The position numbers were made by a program, and so were the translations under genes. 64,000 nt of DNA from Yamagishiella unicocca (taxonomy: Eukaryota; Chlorophyta; Chlorophyceae; Chlamydomonadales; Volvocaceae). Of the stretch, positions 23,301 through 33,988 are shown piece after piece (within the stretch, counting starts at the first letter, position 1; each line of letters opens with the position of its first letter). The notes beneath the pieces are model-generated. The model saw nothing but the letters and a program-made list of their open reading frames with translations. It was not told where the DNA came from and did no database searches. The stretch covers positions 496,001 to 560,000 of the forward strand of contig BDSL01000021.1 of NCBI GenBank assembly GCA_003116995.1, in the 5' to 3' direction.

Positions 23301-24282
23301 CTTGCATGCCTAGAATGCTGAGGCTAAGCAGAGTCCGGCAGATAGCTTATCACCCATGGCCACGTCTTGCGACATGGCGCCCAGTAGGACACGGAATACC
23401 CCGGCAACAAGCACGACCACACTACCTTCCTAGGCCGCCCACACGGTAGGGAGTTATAGCCGCGTAGCTTGGCGCAGCAACGACCACACACCACTGCATT
23501 CCTTGCCTATAGTACAACACCTGCGACGTGCCTCTGGTAGTGTCACAAAGGAGGCCGCCGACCACCACTACATGCCGCATGATACAGGGCGCAACACAGC
23601 GCATCCGAAAATGAAACGGGTTAACTTAATCATACACTTAGTGGTTCAAGAAAGACCTAATCACTCGCATCCTGCGTCCGCCTCGCAAAACGCCATCGGC
23701 CCAGCCCGCCGCTACACACATGGACCGCGCCGTGGGGGCCGCCCAGGCACTTTTGCCTGCCTAAGCGCCAGCGCCAGATTAGGTCTGCGGCTCTCCACAT
23801 CGCGGGCAGGGTCGCTGTGAGTCACCACCCCAGCGGCTTAGCGATATATTAACATACCCAGGCGCCGCCGTCATACCAGGAAAGGAACCTGCAGCAGCCT
23901 GGCCTCCCACGCGCTGCAGCTCACTGGAGCTCCCAGGGAGAGGGCCCCGCCCCACCACACGGCGGCAGCGACCCTCCTCAATACACAAGCCTTGCAACCC
24001 CGTGTCCTCCACACCGGCCGACAAGAGCCTCCCCACCACGCAGGACTGCAGCAGCCGCAATGAGCCGTAGCACTGACCGTCAGGAAGTGGAAAACGCCTG
24101 CCAAAAGGGGCACCCAAAACCCGCCCAAAACCTTGGGCTGCTCGCTCCCCTCCCGGCTTCAAAACCCTGGGCTGTTCAAAACCCTGGGCTGCCCGGTACT
24201 GGATGCGGCGCACGTGCCCCAAATACCAGCGCCATGGGCGACCTTCCTCCACTCCTTCCTTCCTGCCTATCTTGTCAACTAC

Positions 24283-24287
24283 TTACA
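24283..24287 (-). promoter_or_regulatory. Candidate polyadenylation signal TGTAA
   Basis: Minus-strand TGTAA about 360 bases after the stop of the EEP gene. A second match at 24583-24587 is only about 60 bases after the stop and seems less likely. Confidence 0.35.
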
Positions 24288-24646
24288 GCACCTCGCCGAT
24301 CAGGTGTATTAACGCAACAACCCAGTCCCGCCGCTCCCCCCCCCAAACACTTGTTTCGCTGTGATTCCTCATCGGTTTACTATTGTCATACCAACCGGTT
24401 GCCTTGCCAGCCCCCGTACCGAGCCCCCATACCGCCCTCCCAGCCGCGCAATTCACACCTTGCCTCCAACGCCTCTCACCCGCCTTCCTGCAGAGCAGAG
24501 CCGCATTCCGGTTGCCTTCCCCGAACCCACCCACCACTTCCTGCACCCCGTCCGCATGCGGGCGCGACCCGCTCACCCCTCCTTACAGCACGACTCTTCG
24601 ACACCTTGCGCCGCGTTCACCCAGCCGCCCCTCACCGACCCGTGGC

Positions 24647-27044
24647 TCAGCCCCAGTCCGGCTCCTGGTTGCATGGCGCCCACTCCAGATCGGCATCCAC
24701 ATCCCACTCGAACTCGCAGCACAGCGACACGTGGTCGCTCGCGTACGACGACGATGGCAGCCCCATGGGCCCTATCTCCTCCTCCGTCAGCATGCGCCAG
24801 CGCTGCAGCGGCCGCAGCAGCCCCCCGCCCGAGAACCAGATGTAGTCGCTGATGCGCTTCGACTCGCCCTTCACTCGGAACTTCCAAGTACTGAACTCCG
24901 AACCAAATGGCGGCGACGGCTGCTGCTGCGCCGACGGCTGTTGGCTGCTGGCTGCCTGCTCCACTGGCCCCGCCGCCGCTGGGGCGGCGGCGGCACGCGG
25001 GCCCGTAACTAGGCCGGGTGGTAGGTCCACGTCGCTGCCGCTGCTTAGCGTCGCGTCTAGGGGGCGCTGCTCCCACAGTGACTTGAGGCCCAGCGGGTGC
25101 TTGCGGAAGGCCTGCGGACTCGGCAGCATGGGAGCGCGGGGCAGTTGGGCAGCGGGGGAGAAAGGCGTTTTCGCAGCCCCCGGCGGGCCGCAGGAGGCGT
25201 GAGGTGGGAGCATCAGGCGCAGGTCAGCCCTGCGGCTAGCGGCATGCTGTAGAGGCGCGGCATCTGGGTGCGGTGCAGTGAGAGGTGCCAGCAGCTTCTT
25301 CGCCCGTGGGGCATTCAGGCGGATCCGGAAGCGGCCCCGGCCTAGTCCGAGCCCGCGAGCATCTGGAGGGTAGTGAGTTGCCGGAGAAGCCCCGACGGCC
25401 TCGGCCAAAGGTACTCCCGGTAAGGGGGCAGAGCTAGGGCTCTGCGCAATTGCCCCTCGGTGCGGGCACCCATTCTATCGACAGCATTCGTGGCAGCGCC
25501 ACCGCATCTTTGTCTGCGCGATTGCAGCCGTCTGACGCATACACAGACACACATACACACACATGGTGTCTGCCCCCACATGCCGCACCTGGCACGTCTT
25601 CGAGGCGGGCATGGTATTTAAGTCTCCAGTGATGACGACAGACACGCGGCCGGTGGAGCCACCCGCTTCACCGGAGCTACCGTTCCCGTTGAGGCCACCA
25701 CGACCACTACCACCACCACCACCCGCTCCTGCCGCCGTTTCACTCCCGTTGCTGCGAGGCGCACTGCCGCCGTCACCCGCCGCCGCCACTGCGCCCCCAC
25801 CGTTGGCGCTATCGCCACCGCCGTTCGCGCGGGGCCTGCGCTGCAAGCGCTGGAGTGTTTCCTCCACGTTATGTAGCAGCTGCTCCACCTGCAGATGAGG
25901 GGGCAGGGGCCGCAGAGCTGTGCATCGCGTCCTACCCCCTGCTGCCCCTATAGCTCCTTGCGGGCCTCACCCCGCCCTGGCTCATTTGCAGGTTCATCAG
26001 TGTACTGTCCACGCCCTTGCCTGCTGCTACCCCACCGCTATCCCGCCTACCGATAGCTGCTTCACTGTCCACTCCCCCCCCCTTCACCCGCACAGACCTG
26101 CCGGTACCGCATGTCCTCGCACTCCGCGGCGTCCTTTGCTTTGAGGTGGGTTGTGACCACCAGCAGCTCCCGACCCACCACCAGGTCCTGCAGCAGGATC
26201 TGCAGATAGCCCTGGGACTGCTCCCGGCCCGTTTGGCAGTCCTGGAAGGACCGACCTGGAGGGCGGGAGGGCGGGAGGGAGGGGAGGAAGAAGGAGGCAT
26301 GGTGCTGGGCCAGCCCGGGCAGTGTGAGGGCTGTTGCTCAGGAACGGCAGCAGCATTGGGTGCGCATTGGGGGGTGGGTGTGCGGCGATCCGACCTTCGA
26401 CTCCCTCCGCACTGCAGCGGAAGCGCCTGCTGCGATAGAAGACCGCCATGCCGTCCGGAGGGTACTCATACTTGAGCGCCGGGGAGGAGCGTTTTTCCCG
26501 AAACGCGCCCTCGTAGCCGAGCCCACTGAGCACCTGGTGCAGTTCATCTGTGGAACCCAGAGCGGGGAGGGAGGGGGTGGTAACAGTGATTGTCAACCAG
26601 GCCAGTCTAACCCGCAGCACCTGCGGTGCGGGTGCGATGACGTACCGAAGTGGTTCAGCTCTTGCAAGCAAATGATGTCCGCGTTGGCCTCCATAATCTC
26701 TTGTAGCAGCAATGGGCGACGATATTCCCATTCGAGGCACCCCGGCGGCACCTGCGGCATGTGATGGGCACAGCGCCAGGCGCGAAAGTTGTCCAGTACT
26801 GCTCTCCACATCAGGGCCGAGTGACAGGGCACAGATAGCATCGATAGCGTACCCGACAAAAGTCGCCATGCTGCGCCAGGCCGTCGGCGAGGACGTTCCA
26901 TTGCAGAACTTTAAAGTGCGCTACGTCTGGTTTGCGCGGTATACTCAAGATCACTGGAGTGCGCTTGACTTTACACTTGGTGCTGCTAATCGAAACGGCA
27001 GCGGCCGCGCCACGTGCTTCTGCTGCGCCTTCTGAGCTGGCCAT
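24647..27044 (-). CDS. Endonuclease/exonuclease/phosphatase (EEP) protein, CCR4/nocturnin type
   Basis: Six exons in phase (27044-26853, 26751-26646, 26547-26395, 26255-26098, 25888-25589, 25111-24647) encode 457 residues. All EEP motifs are present: QWNVLADGLAQ with Asn50, CLQE with metal-binding Glu95, TTHLKAK with His187, GDLN (Asp292, Asn294) and the terminal SDH (Asp429, His430). The pattern GDF..PPGCLEWEYRRPLL is that of the CCR4/nocturnin/angel subgroup, which removes poly(A) tails or, for nocturnin, the 2'-phosphate of NADPH; which one applies here is not decided by the sequence. Two volvocine-style inserts are seen: Gly/Asn-rich at about 221-285 and Ala/Gln-rich after about 325. No leucine-rich repeats precede the domain, so it is not a classical CCR4. 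An upstream in-frame ATG at 27110 would add 22 residues. Confidence 0.92.
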
Positions 27045-27559
27045 GACTTTTTTCCACCAACCACCCGCACCGACAGCAGCCCGCCGCAGTGATCTAGTTG
27101 GTATAATCACAGAGCCTCCTACAGAACCAAGGGATGGGCCACAAGAAGGTCACAGGTGCGCCAAGTGGCTTGGTCGGGGCTTGCTCCCAACGCACCCAGT
27201 CGGGTAATTGCATCTGAAGGATACCGCCTGCTGCTATGCTCTTTCCACTGCACCATGCCCCCTCATCCGCCCTCACACAATGTTGGAGCGCCACCTCGTA
27301 AAAAAGAGCGTTAAAGCTATTTTCTTACTTCCTCAAAATCACGAAACGTCAACTACCGCTATTGGAAATCCATATTTTGATTCTACGTGCATATGTTTAA
27401 CGGGCAGCGCGTGAAAGTAGGTCCCTTCCAATCGCGGCTAGCTAGCAGTACGGCAACCCAAAGGTTTAAGGAAGCGGCTGTCGTCTTCGGAAGGTACACA
27501 CAAACACTTTGGAACCACTCGGGACATAGTACATAGCTCGTCCTGCGTCCACAAACACC

Positions 27560-28960
27560 GCGTCTCGTCGTCCATGCTCGCGTATCGCCACAACCGCTGT
27601 TGCTGTATGCTGATGATCTGAGCCTGTTTGCCACAGCTCATCGACGCTTGATGTGCATTTTTGTTCCGGTAGGTGAATCTTACGACGCGTTTGGCATGAA
27701 AGAAAGCCAGGAGGTGTTGGGTGTCCCCCTATGGCAGCAGGTGAGGGACCAGCTTCGAGATTATATGCTAGATGGCTTGCAAGTTTTGAAGGTTCCAGTG
27801 CCAGCTTTGGCGCCATGCCCTGGCCCAAGCAACGCGCTTTCAAGGCTGCATGGAAGAGCTGATAGCCCTTTCGAATCGTGCACCAACGAGCTTTTTGTGG
27901 CAAGCTACGGCGGCAAGGCCTAATGCTGCCAAAAGTTAGGCCTTAAGTACCGGTAATAATGAGACGTACAGTATCCGCAAGCCGGGGCGAGCCCAGGAGA
28001 GGGGGGGGCCCACACCGAGACCTCACCGTACGATCAGCCAGCGCTAGCATCCAAACCTCAAGTGTTTTGATACCAATGTGCGGCCATGCTCTCCTACGGT
28101 GCTCTAATCTGGGCCCCAGAGGATGTCTTACGAGGTACGCTTTTAAATTGGGGTACAAACCAGAGAGTACTGTGTTTTGCTGCTTTCAGCGGGCCCTGGA
28201 GGACAGGATGGCTAAGCTGCAGCAGAGGCTTTCTTCGTTAGGTTGCAGGGATGGCTACAACCCCAGGCAGGTAAGGGATCCATACACCATGATGTCTTCA
28301 GGAGGAGATCAGGCTTGCCGTGAAGGCGGCAAAGCATCACTATTACTGCTGGATGTCAATATCTTACTATTATGCTCCGATTGCTGGGTGGCTTTGGCTG
28401 AAGTAGTAATGGGTGGCATAGGCGGACAGATCATTATCTAGCTGCACGAGCTTAATGCGAGTTCTTGCATTGAGGCCTTCTCATATTGTTTTGATGAAGA
28501 ATGGTCTAGCGAAAGGCGAATGTCGACCCTCGGTTGTTCGCCTCTGATGGTTTACAGAGGCCCTGGAGTTAAAACGTGTCGGCACGCTCGCTGGATGGGT
28601 ACGGAGAGGCACTTGAGAGGGCACATCCCTTCTAACCCGCAGACATTACTTATGCGCTGTAGGCAGTGTGTCTGGGACCTTTACTTTGATCACACGGGAG
28701 GTAGAGACAGGGCAGATAGATGGTGCAGGGTCTGCAGGCAGGACTTGGAGTGCCGTGGAAGACGAAAACAATGTGTTGTTGGAATGCTCGGAATACGCCG
28801 CTGCGAGAGAAGGGTTCTGGGCTCTTGGTTTATAACTTGCCTCAGGACTGGCCCATGTCATGGGCATTGAGGACCAGCGAGCCTTTGTGCGTGTCGTACA
28901 TGCGATAAGGTCCCGCAGGTCGAGCAAACTAGGAAGCATTGCGCAAGTTTCTGCCTGTTG
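27560..28960 (+). pseudogene. Decayed non-LTR (LINE) retrotransposon fragment
   Basis: A reverse-transcriptase active-site stretch (LLYADDLSLFATAHRRL) at about 27595-27650 is followed, after several frame changes, by SYGALIWAPEDVLRGTLLNW near 28090. Then comes the Cys-rich C-terminal part found in many plant and algal LINEs (ADRWCRVC, then VEDENNVLLECSEYAAARE in another frame, 28710-28810). Frameshifts and stops break the frame, the 5' part (endonuclease, first RT motifs) is missing, and no clear 3' tail or target duplication is seen. It sits between the EEP gene and the lectin/polyproline gene. Confidence 0.8.
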
Positions 28961-29179
28961 TTATTTTAGTTCCAGTTTTTGCATCTTTCTTTGGTCTAGG
29001 CCTGCCTTTTCGCGGTTCGTGAGCCTCTTGGCTCATGTGGACCGTACAAGCCTCAGCATGTAAAACGCACTCACTCAAAACGAAATCTAACCGGTACGTT
29101 GCGGCTGCACGCTGCGCGCGGTCGCTGACATACATACCTTATATCTAGGGATCGAGCAGTTATAGAGCTATACGCTAGG

Positions 29180-30968
29180 ATGAGCATACGAGGGCTCGCG
29201 CGAAGTGTGAGACAAAAAAGGCAGCTGCTCAGCGCCTTCGCTGCAGTATTATTCGTGGCATTATCTCAAAATCTGCCCCACGCGGGTAGGGTTCTTGGAG
29301 GGCTGTTCATTACTGCTGGCGGCATTGTGATGTGCACATGCGGCTCAACCTTTTCCCGCTGCTCGCATACCCGACAGGCGCACAGACGCCATCAGTGACG
29401 CCACTGGACTCTTTTGGAACTGGCTCTGTGTCTGGCGGGACCCGAACGCCATTGCTCTGCAACGTTCGCGGCAACGGTGCCTATGTCACAGAAGTTTCAG
29501 TGAATTACAACGAAGTTGTATATTACATGAGCGTATCCTGTTCAGACGGCAATTTCTTTGAAGCCGGTGCGTTATGTGTAAACGTCTAGGGGCCATAGGC
29601 CGCGGGAAGTATGAGACCTCTCTGCAGGCCCGGCGCAAACTCTGCCCTGGCGTCGGACCCCAACGATAAGCACACAGCCTTGGGTCTGCTTAGCGCAGTC
29701 GTTCTGCCAGCTGGGGCACGCGCATCACGTAATCGGCGGGCGGAGTCCGGTAGTCGCGGCCCGGAACAACAACCCTCAGCCCCTGGAGGACGGTCGCAGC
29801 TCCCGCCCTTCGACCTGTGACCGGATATACGCTGTATGTGGCGCCTTGGCTTCGGCAACCATCTGGTCCTGCCCGGCGCGAAGCCTCGTCCGGTCCGGAT
29901 CCCTCAGCTCGCAGCTAAAGCAGTCCCAGGCCGCCGCCATTCCCCCGCGCCTCGAGCGCAACAAGCGGCTTCCATTATCCACCCCGAAGTGGTCCCGCTC
30001 CTCGCCTGAACACCCCAGCAAGCGTCCGCTGTTATCCTCTCACCGCCCTGCTACCCTGCCCGCCCTGCCTCATCAGGGAATGCGTGGGCCACGTACGACT
30101 ACAGTACGGCCGACCTGAAGGGCTTCATCGCGGTGCGCGCCGACAGCCTGAACCCGGACCCCACGCGGCTGGGCTTCCGCAACTCCTCCCGCGTCTGGCT
30201 GGCGGGTCCGGCCAAGAACCCCCTGGGCAGCAACACCCAGCCCGGCGCGGAGCTGAGGTCCGCGAACTGTCCCTCCGACAGCGTCGTGGCGGGGTTCGTG
30301 GTGAGTACGACACCCGCGGCGGGGGACAAGGCTGGCTGGCTGGCTGGCTCGGCCGCTGGTTGCGCGGCGTTGGCTGGTCGGCGCTCTGGAGACGTTTTGC
30401 GTGGGTGTGGGTGTGGGTGTGGGTGTGGGTGTGGGTGTGGGTGTGGGTGTGGGTGTGGGTGTGGGTGTGGGTGTGGGTGTGGGTGTGGGTGTGGGTGTGG
30501 GTGTGGGTGTGGGTGTGGGTGTGGGTGTGGGTGTGGGTGTGGGTGTGGGTGTGGGTGTGGGTGTGGGTGTGGGCGTGGGCGCCATAGGTGGCGAAGCGGG
30601 CGCGTGGCGGCGGCTGGGGCGGTCAGCATCGGGGAGGGAGTCAGGTGCCGCCGGCGGCACAGCACTGAGGGGCGCACGGGGCGTGGCGGCGGTGCTGGTT
30701 GGCAAGGAGGGCCAGACGGCGATTGGGGCATGGCGGGGAGAGCCTCATGTCACAACACCACGGAAACCCTAAATCCCTACAGCCCTGACCCGATCCCGTT
30801 CTTACCTGTCCGCCCCACCATGTCCACGTCCGCAGGCTGTGATAGGTAAGCCCGTCAGCTCCCCGTCCCCCCTCGCCGTGATCCGGCTGGAGGTGTACTG
30901 CGTAGCGAGGAGTAACGCGCCCGTGGTCTCACTGCCGCCGCCGCCGCCGCCGTTGCGGGTCCCGAGCG

Positions 30969-30999
<31 letters not shown>

Positions 31000-31786
31000 G
31001 CCCTCGCCAACGGCGCCGTCGCCTTTCATTAACCCCAATCCGCCGCCGCCGCCGCCACCGCCGCCACCGCCGCCGCCGACACCTCCACCACCAAGCCCAC
31101 CACCGCGACCTCCACCGCCGTCCCCGCCGCCGCCCCCGTCTCCGTTTCCTTCGCCGCGTCCCCCGCCGCCGCGTCCGCCGCCACGGCCGCCGCCACCGAG
31201 TCCCCCACCACCCAAAGCACCCCGCGCTCCGTGGCCGTCGCCGCCGCCGCCGCCGCCGCGGCCCCCTCCTCGCTTTCCTCGCAACCCACCTCCCCAGGTG
31301 GATCCACCGAATGCCCCAGAATATCCTTCTTGGCCTCCGATAAAGGACGGACCCAGATCATCACCCTCGCCGCCGTCGCGATCTCCTCCCACGCCCCCGC
31401 CGCCACCCCCGTCGCCATCGCCGCCACCACCGGCTTCACCGCCGCCATCACTGTCGCCACCACGACCCCCATCGCCTACGCAAACATCACCTCCGTTGCC
31501 ACCGCCACCACCGCCTCCGTCGCCACCGCCACCACCACCTCCGTCGCCATCGCCAACGTCGCTGTCGTCGAAGCCGCCATCGCCGCGCCGACGCTCACCA
31601 CCGCCGCCGCACCCCACGCCCGTGCGGCAACCGACAACAGTCAAACCTTCTGGCGGCGCGAGACCGCCACCGAAGAAGCAACCGACCTGGGCACCCAGCA
31701 CCAAAATCATCCTGCGGGGCTCGACGCATATGCCGCCGAAGGCACGGTGTCCGCCACATCGTGCTCCACCGCCACACAGGGCATGA
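29180..31786 (+). CDS. Secreted lectin-like/polyproline (HRGP-type) protein
   Basis: Four exons in phase (29180-29285, 29378-29566, 30077-30300, 30836-31786) give 489 residues. The N-terminus has a basic stretch and then [15 protein letters not shown], a likely signal peptide or anchor. Residues about 36-190 form one domain with [29 protein letters not shown] and [13 protein letters not shown]; the alternating Gly/Cys and beta-strand pattern suggests a jacalin- or VMO-I-like beta-prism, but this is inference. From about residue 203 the chain is almost entirely PPPPP, PPSP and SPPPP up to a basic, Pro-rich tail. This is the rod design of volvocine cell-wall glycoproteins, whose prolines are hydroxylated and glycosylated. 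TGTAA at 31822-31826 lies only 36 bases after the stop. Confidence 0.82.
30401..30580. repeat. (GTGGGT)n microsatellite in intron 3 of the lectin/polyproline gene
   Basis: About 28 uninterrupted hexamers, ending with two GGGCGT-like variants. The G-rich run is on the sense strand of the intron and could form G-quadruplexes. Confidence 0.95.
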
Positions 31787-33988
31787 GTGCATGACACGAC
31801 GAGACCAACCACGTGTACAATTGTAATGATGACGCACTGACGTACTGGACGAATACTCTCCTCAAAGGCGCACCGAGCAGAGGCATCCATGCGGCGGGCC
31901 CGGGTCGCGTGGGTGGGTGGCAATTTTTGGATCAAGCATGTACCCGTTGGCTCCGGAACCACCGCCTCTTTGCGGTTTACCCAGCGGACGGGCTCATGTT
32001 TGCGGCGTCTGCTGCGTAAGGTTCTCTGTGTGGTGCTTGCGCGCCGTCGTGATGGGGCCGGAGGCTGATGCGAGGAGGACGCGGTTCAGCGAGCCAGGGG
32101 CGTGCGGGCGTTGCAGTGTACCGGTAGTGAGACGCGCGGTGGATTCTTCCGGTACTGAGATGGTACAGTGTACCGGTACTGAGACGCGCGGTGGACACGT
32201 GGAACGTTCCTGACATTGGCGTTCGCAATGTCGTGAGCGGATCCCAACCCGCGTGACGGTTGGCGAGGGTCGAGCCAACCAGACGCTTTTGCTTTGCCTC
32301 GGTGCCGCCAGTGGTCGGTTGAGTACTTGAGTTGTGTTGCGTACATGCAGGTTGGCGCCGACATCGTGCTAATAAGCTGCGGGACGTGGCTGCTCGCAGC
32401 CGTGCGCCCGTGCAGTTGGTTGTGTGGGTTCTTATATTTCAGGCTTCCCTAGTAGAGGAGCCAACTAGACGTTTACCTTGAATAGTGAGCCCCATCGCGG
32501 AGAATGAGCCGCGGCAATTGATGGCCTGACCACGGATACTTCATTGATCAATTCCATTCCGTCCACGTTTATGCGGTTATTTTCTTCCTTCGTTCCCCTC
32601 GGCCTCGGCGGGCGGTAGTTCAGGTTGGCAGCTGTGTTCATGGCCGGGAGGCAAAGCAGGATGCAGTGGAGGATGGGTGACAGGCCGTGCGGTGGAGGGG
32701 TGGCGGCAGCCATCCCACCAGCCTCGAGCAGGCGGCTCGACGAAACCCTGGCCCTGGTGTGCGATGAAGCCTCGTGAGAAGGGGCAGATGGGGCCTGCTG
32801 GGGTACTGATCAGCGAGGTATTTGCGTGGCGCTGCGATGAGGTGTGAGGGTGACACTTGGCCAGCCTGCTAGCTGTGTGTGGTCGCGCGAGCCAGGGGGG
32901 ACCTCTTTACGGCGTTAGCGTGCGGACGTTCGGCTGTCGCGCAATGCTCCGACTGGACGCGTGCGTACGATGCGTTTGCCGCTGCTTGTGGGTACGATTC
33001 GGACAATCGTGTACTACGGTGCCACCCCGGTCACACAGAGGTATGTGCCCAGTATTGCTAGTGCGAGCTTGGAAGTATTATATTACGGTGTGGCAGGTTG
33101 GGCGCGGCAGGCCTCATGTGTTCCTGTGTAATGCGGGCCCCTCCCAGCCCCAACGACCTCCCCCGGTTCAACCAGCGATCGCCTTGGGACACGTCAGCAG
33201 CGCGGTGCGGTGCCGCATCTGCTGCACCCGAGCTACGCTACCCAGCGAGAAGCGACTGACTGACGAAACAGAGGTAAGGACGTTCACGTTTTTGCGGGTC
33301 GCACCCCGTACGGATCGTAACAACTTATCCGACAGCACCCGCCGCGCCTTGGCGGTGGCGCCCACGTCGGGTCGAGCTAGCGACACGCCGCGCACGCGTG
33401 AGGGCGCGAGCACGCAGCTCATCCCGCGGGAAGCAGCAGCCCTCACCCGAATCGCATCTCATCCCGCGGGAAGCAGCAGCCCTCACCCGGATCGCAATCT
33501 TCCTCATCCAACGTGCCCGCTCGGCAGCCTACCTCTGCGTGCCTCGGCCCCTAGCAGCTCGGCCAATCACTTGGCTCACCGAGACCCCAGCAACCATAAA
33601 ATCCGTGCCAAAAGGGCCCTGTTGCCGGACCAGCTCGACCCCACGCCCCCCCCCCACACCAGATCACTGGGGCGGTCGCCTGGTCCACTGAGAGAGGCAT
33701 ATGGCCTGAAGCGCGTGGGGCGACCGCCGACCGCAAGTACTCCCTCCCCCTAGCAAGTGAGTCGCAGCCCCGCCCCACTTCCCCCCGGCTACCACTGCTC
33801 GATCCACCCTCCTCGTCAGCATACCGGCCCCAGCCGTATCACCTTTAAAAACCCACGTGTGCCTTCAGCCGTCATCCCCACACCATAGGTGCGCAAGCTC
33901 TGCTGCTAGCCGGCCGCCAACATTGACACACTGCTGTTTCCATTTGCGCCAACCCCACCCCTCCGGCGACGCGGCCGCGGGTTGGCGG
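31787..33988. other. Intergenic interval between convergent genes
   Basis: Holds the 3' ends of the lectin/polyproline gene (+) and the calpain-like gene (-). No recognisable protein is seen. It contains two small duplications: 30-bp copies at 32114-32143 and 32166-32195, and 40-bp tandem copies at 33418-33457 and 33458-33496. Confidence 0.6.
33418..33496. repeat. 40-bp tandem duplication
   Basis: Two adjacent, almost identical copies with core CATCCCGCGGGAAGCAGCAG. Confidence 0.85.

Larger units (their letters stand above)
14760..23778. other. Gene-poor interval
   Basis: About 9 kb in which no set of exons gives a recognisable protein on either strand. Open frames are short, overlap each other and lack family motifs. 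The interval holds small tandem repeats, two copies of a dispersed repeat (18.1-19.0 kb) and a degenerate repeat zone (22.4-23.3 kb), and has lower GC than the gene regions. Lineage-specific genes or non-coding RNAs cannot be excluded. Confidence 0.6.

Noticed and set aside
23779..24252. 157-residue minus-strand frame with repeated PRVLKPG-like pieces
   Set aside because: Repetitive CCCTGGGCTGTTCAAAA sequence downstream of the EEP stop; best read as 3' UTR or intergenic.
30073..30849. Long open frames of (PT)n, (PHPH)n, (VG)n and (CG)n type on both strands
   Set aside because: They are translations of the (GTGGGT)n microsatellite inside an intron, open in several frames only because the repeat has no stop codons.
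30802..31962. 386-residue Gly-rich frame on the minus strand
   Set aside because: Antisense of the polyproline exon; Gly-rich because it mirrors CCN codons.
32857..33753. Open frame of 298 residues on the + strand
   Set aside because: Repeats of its own sequence (the 40-bp duplication), low-complexity composition and no family motif; most likely chance coding in GC-rich DNA between convergent genes.
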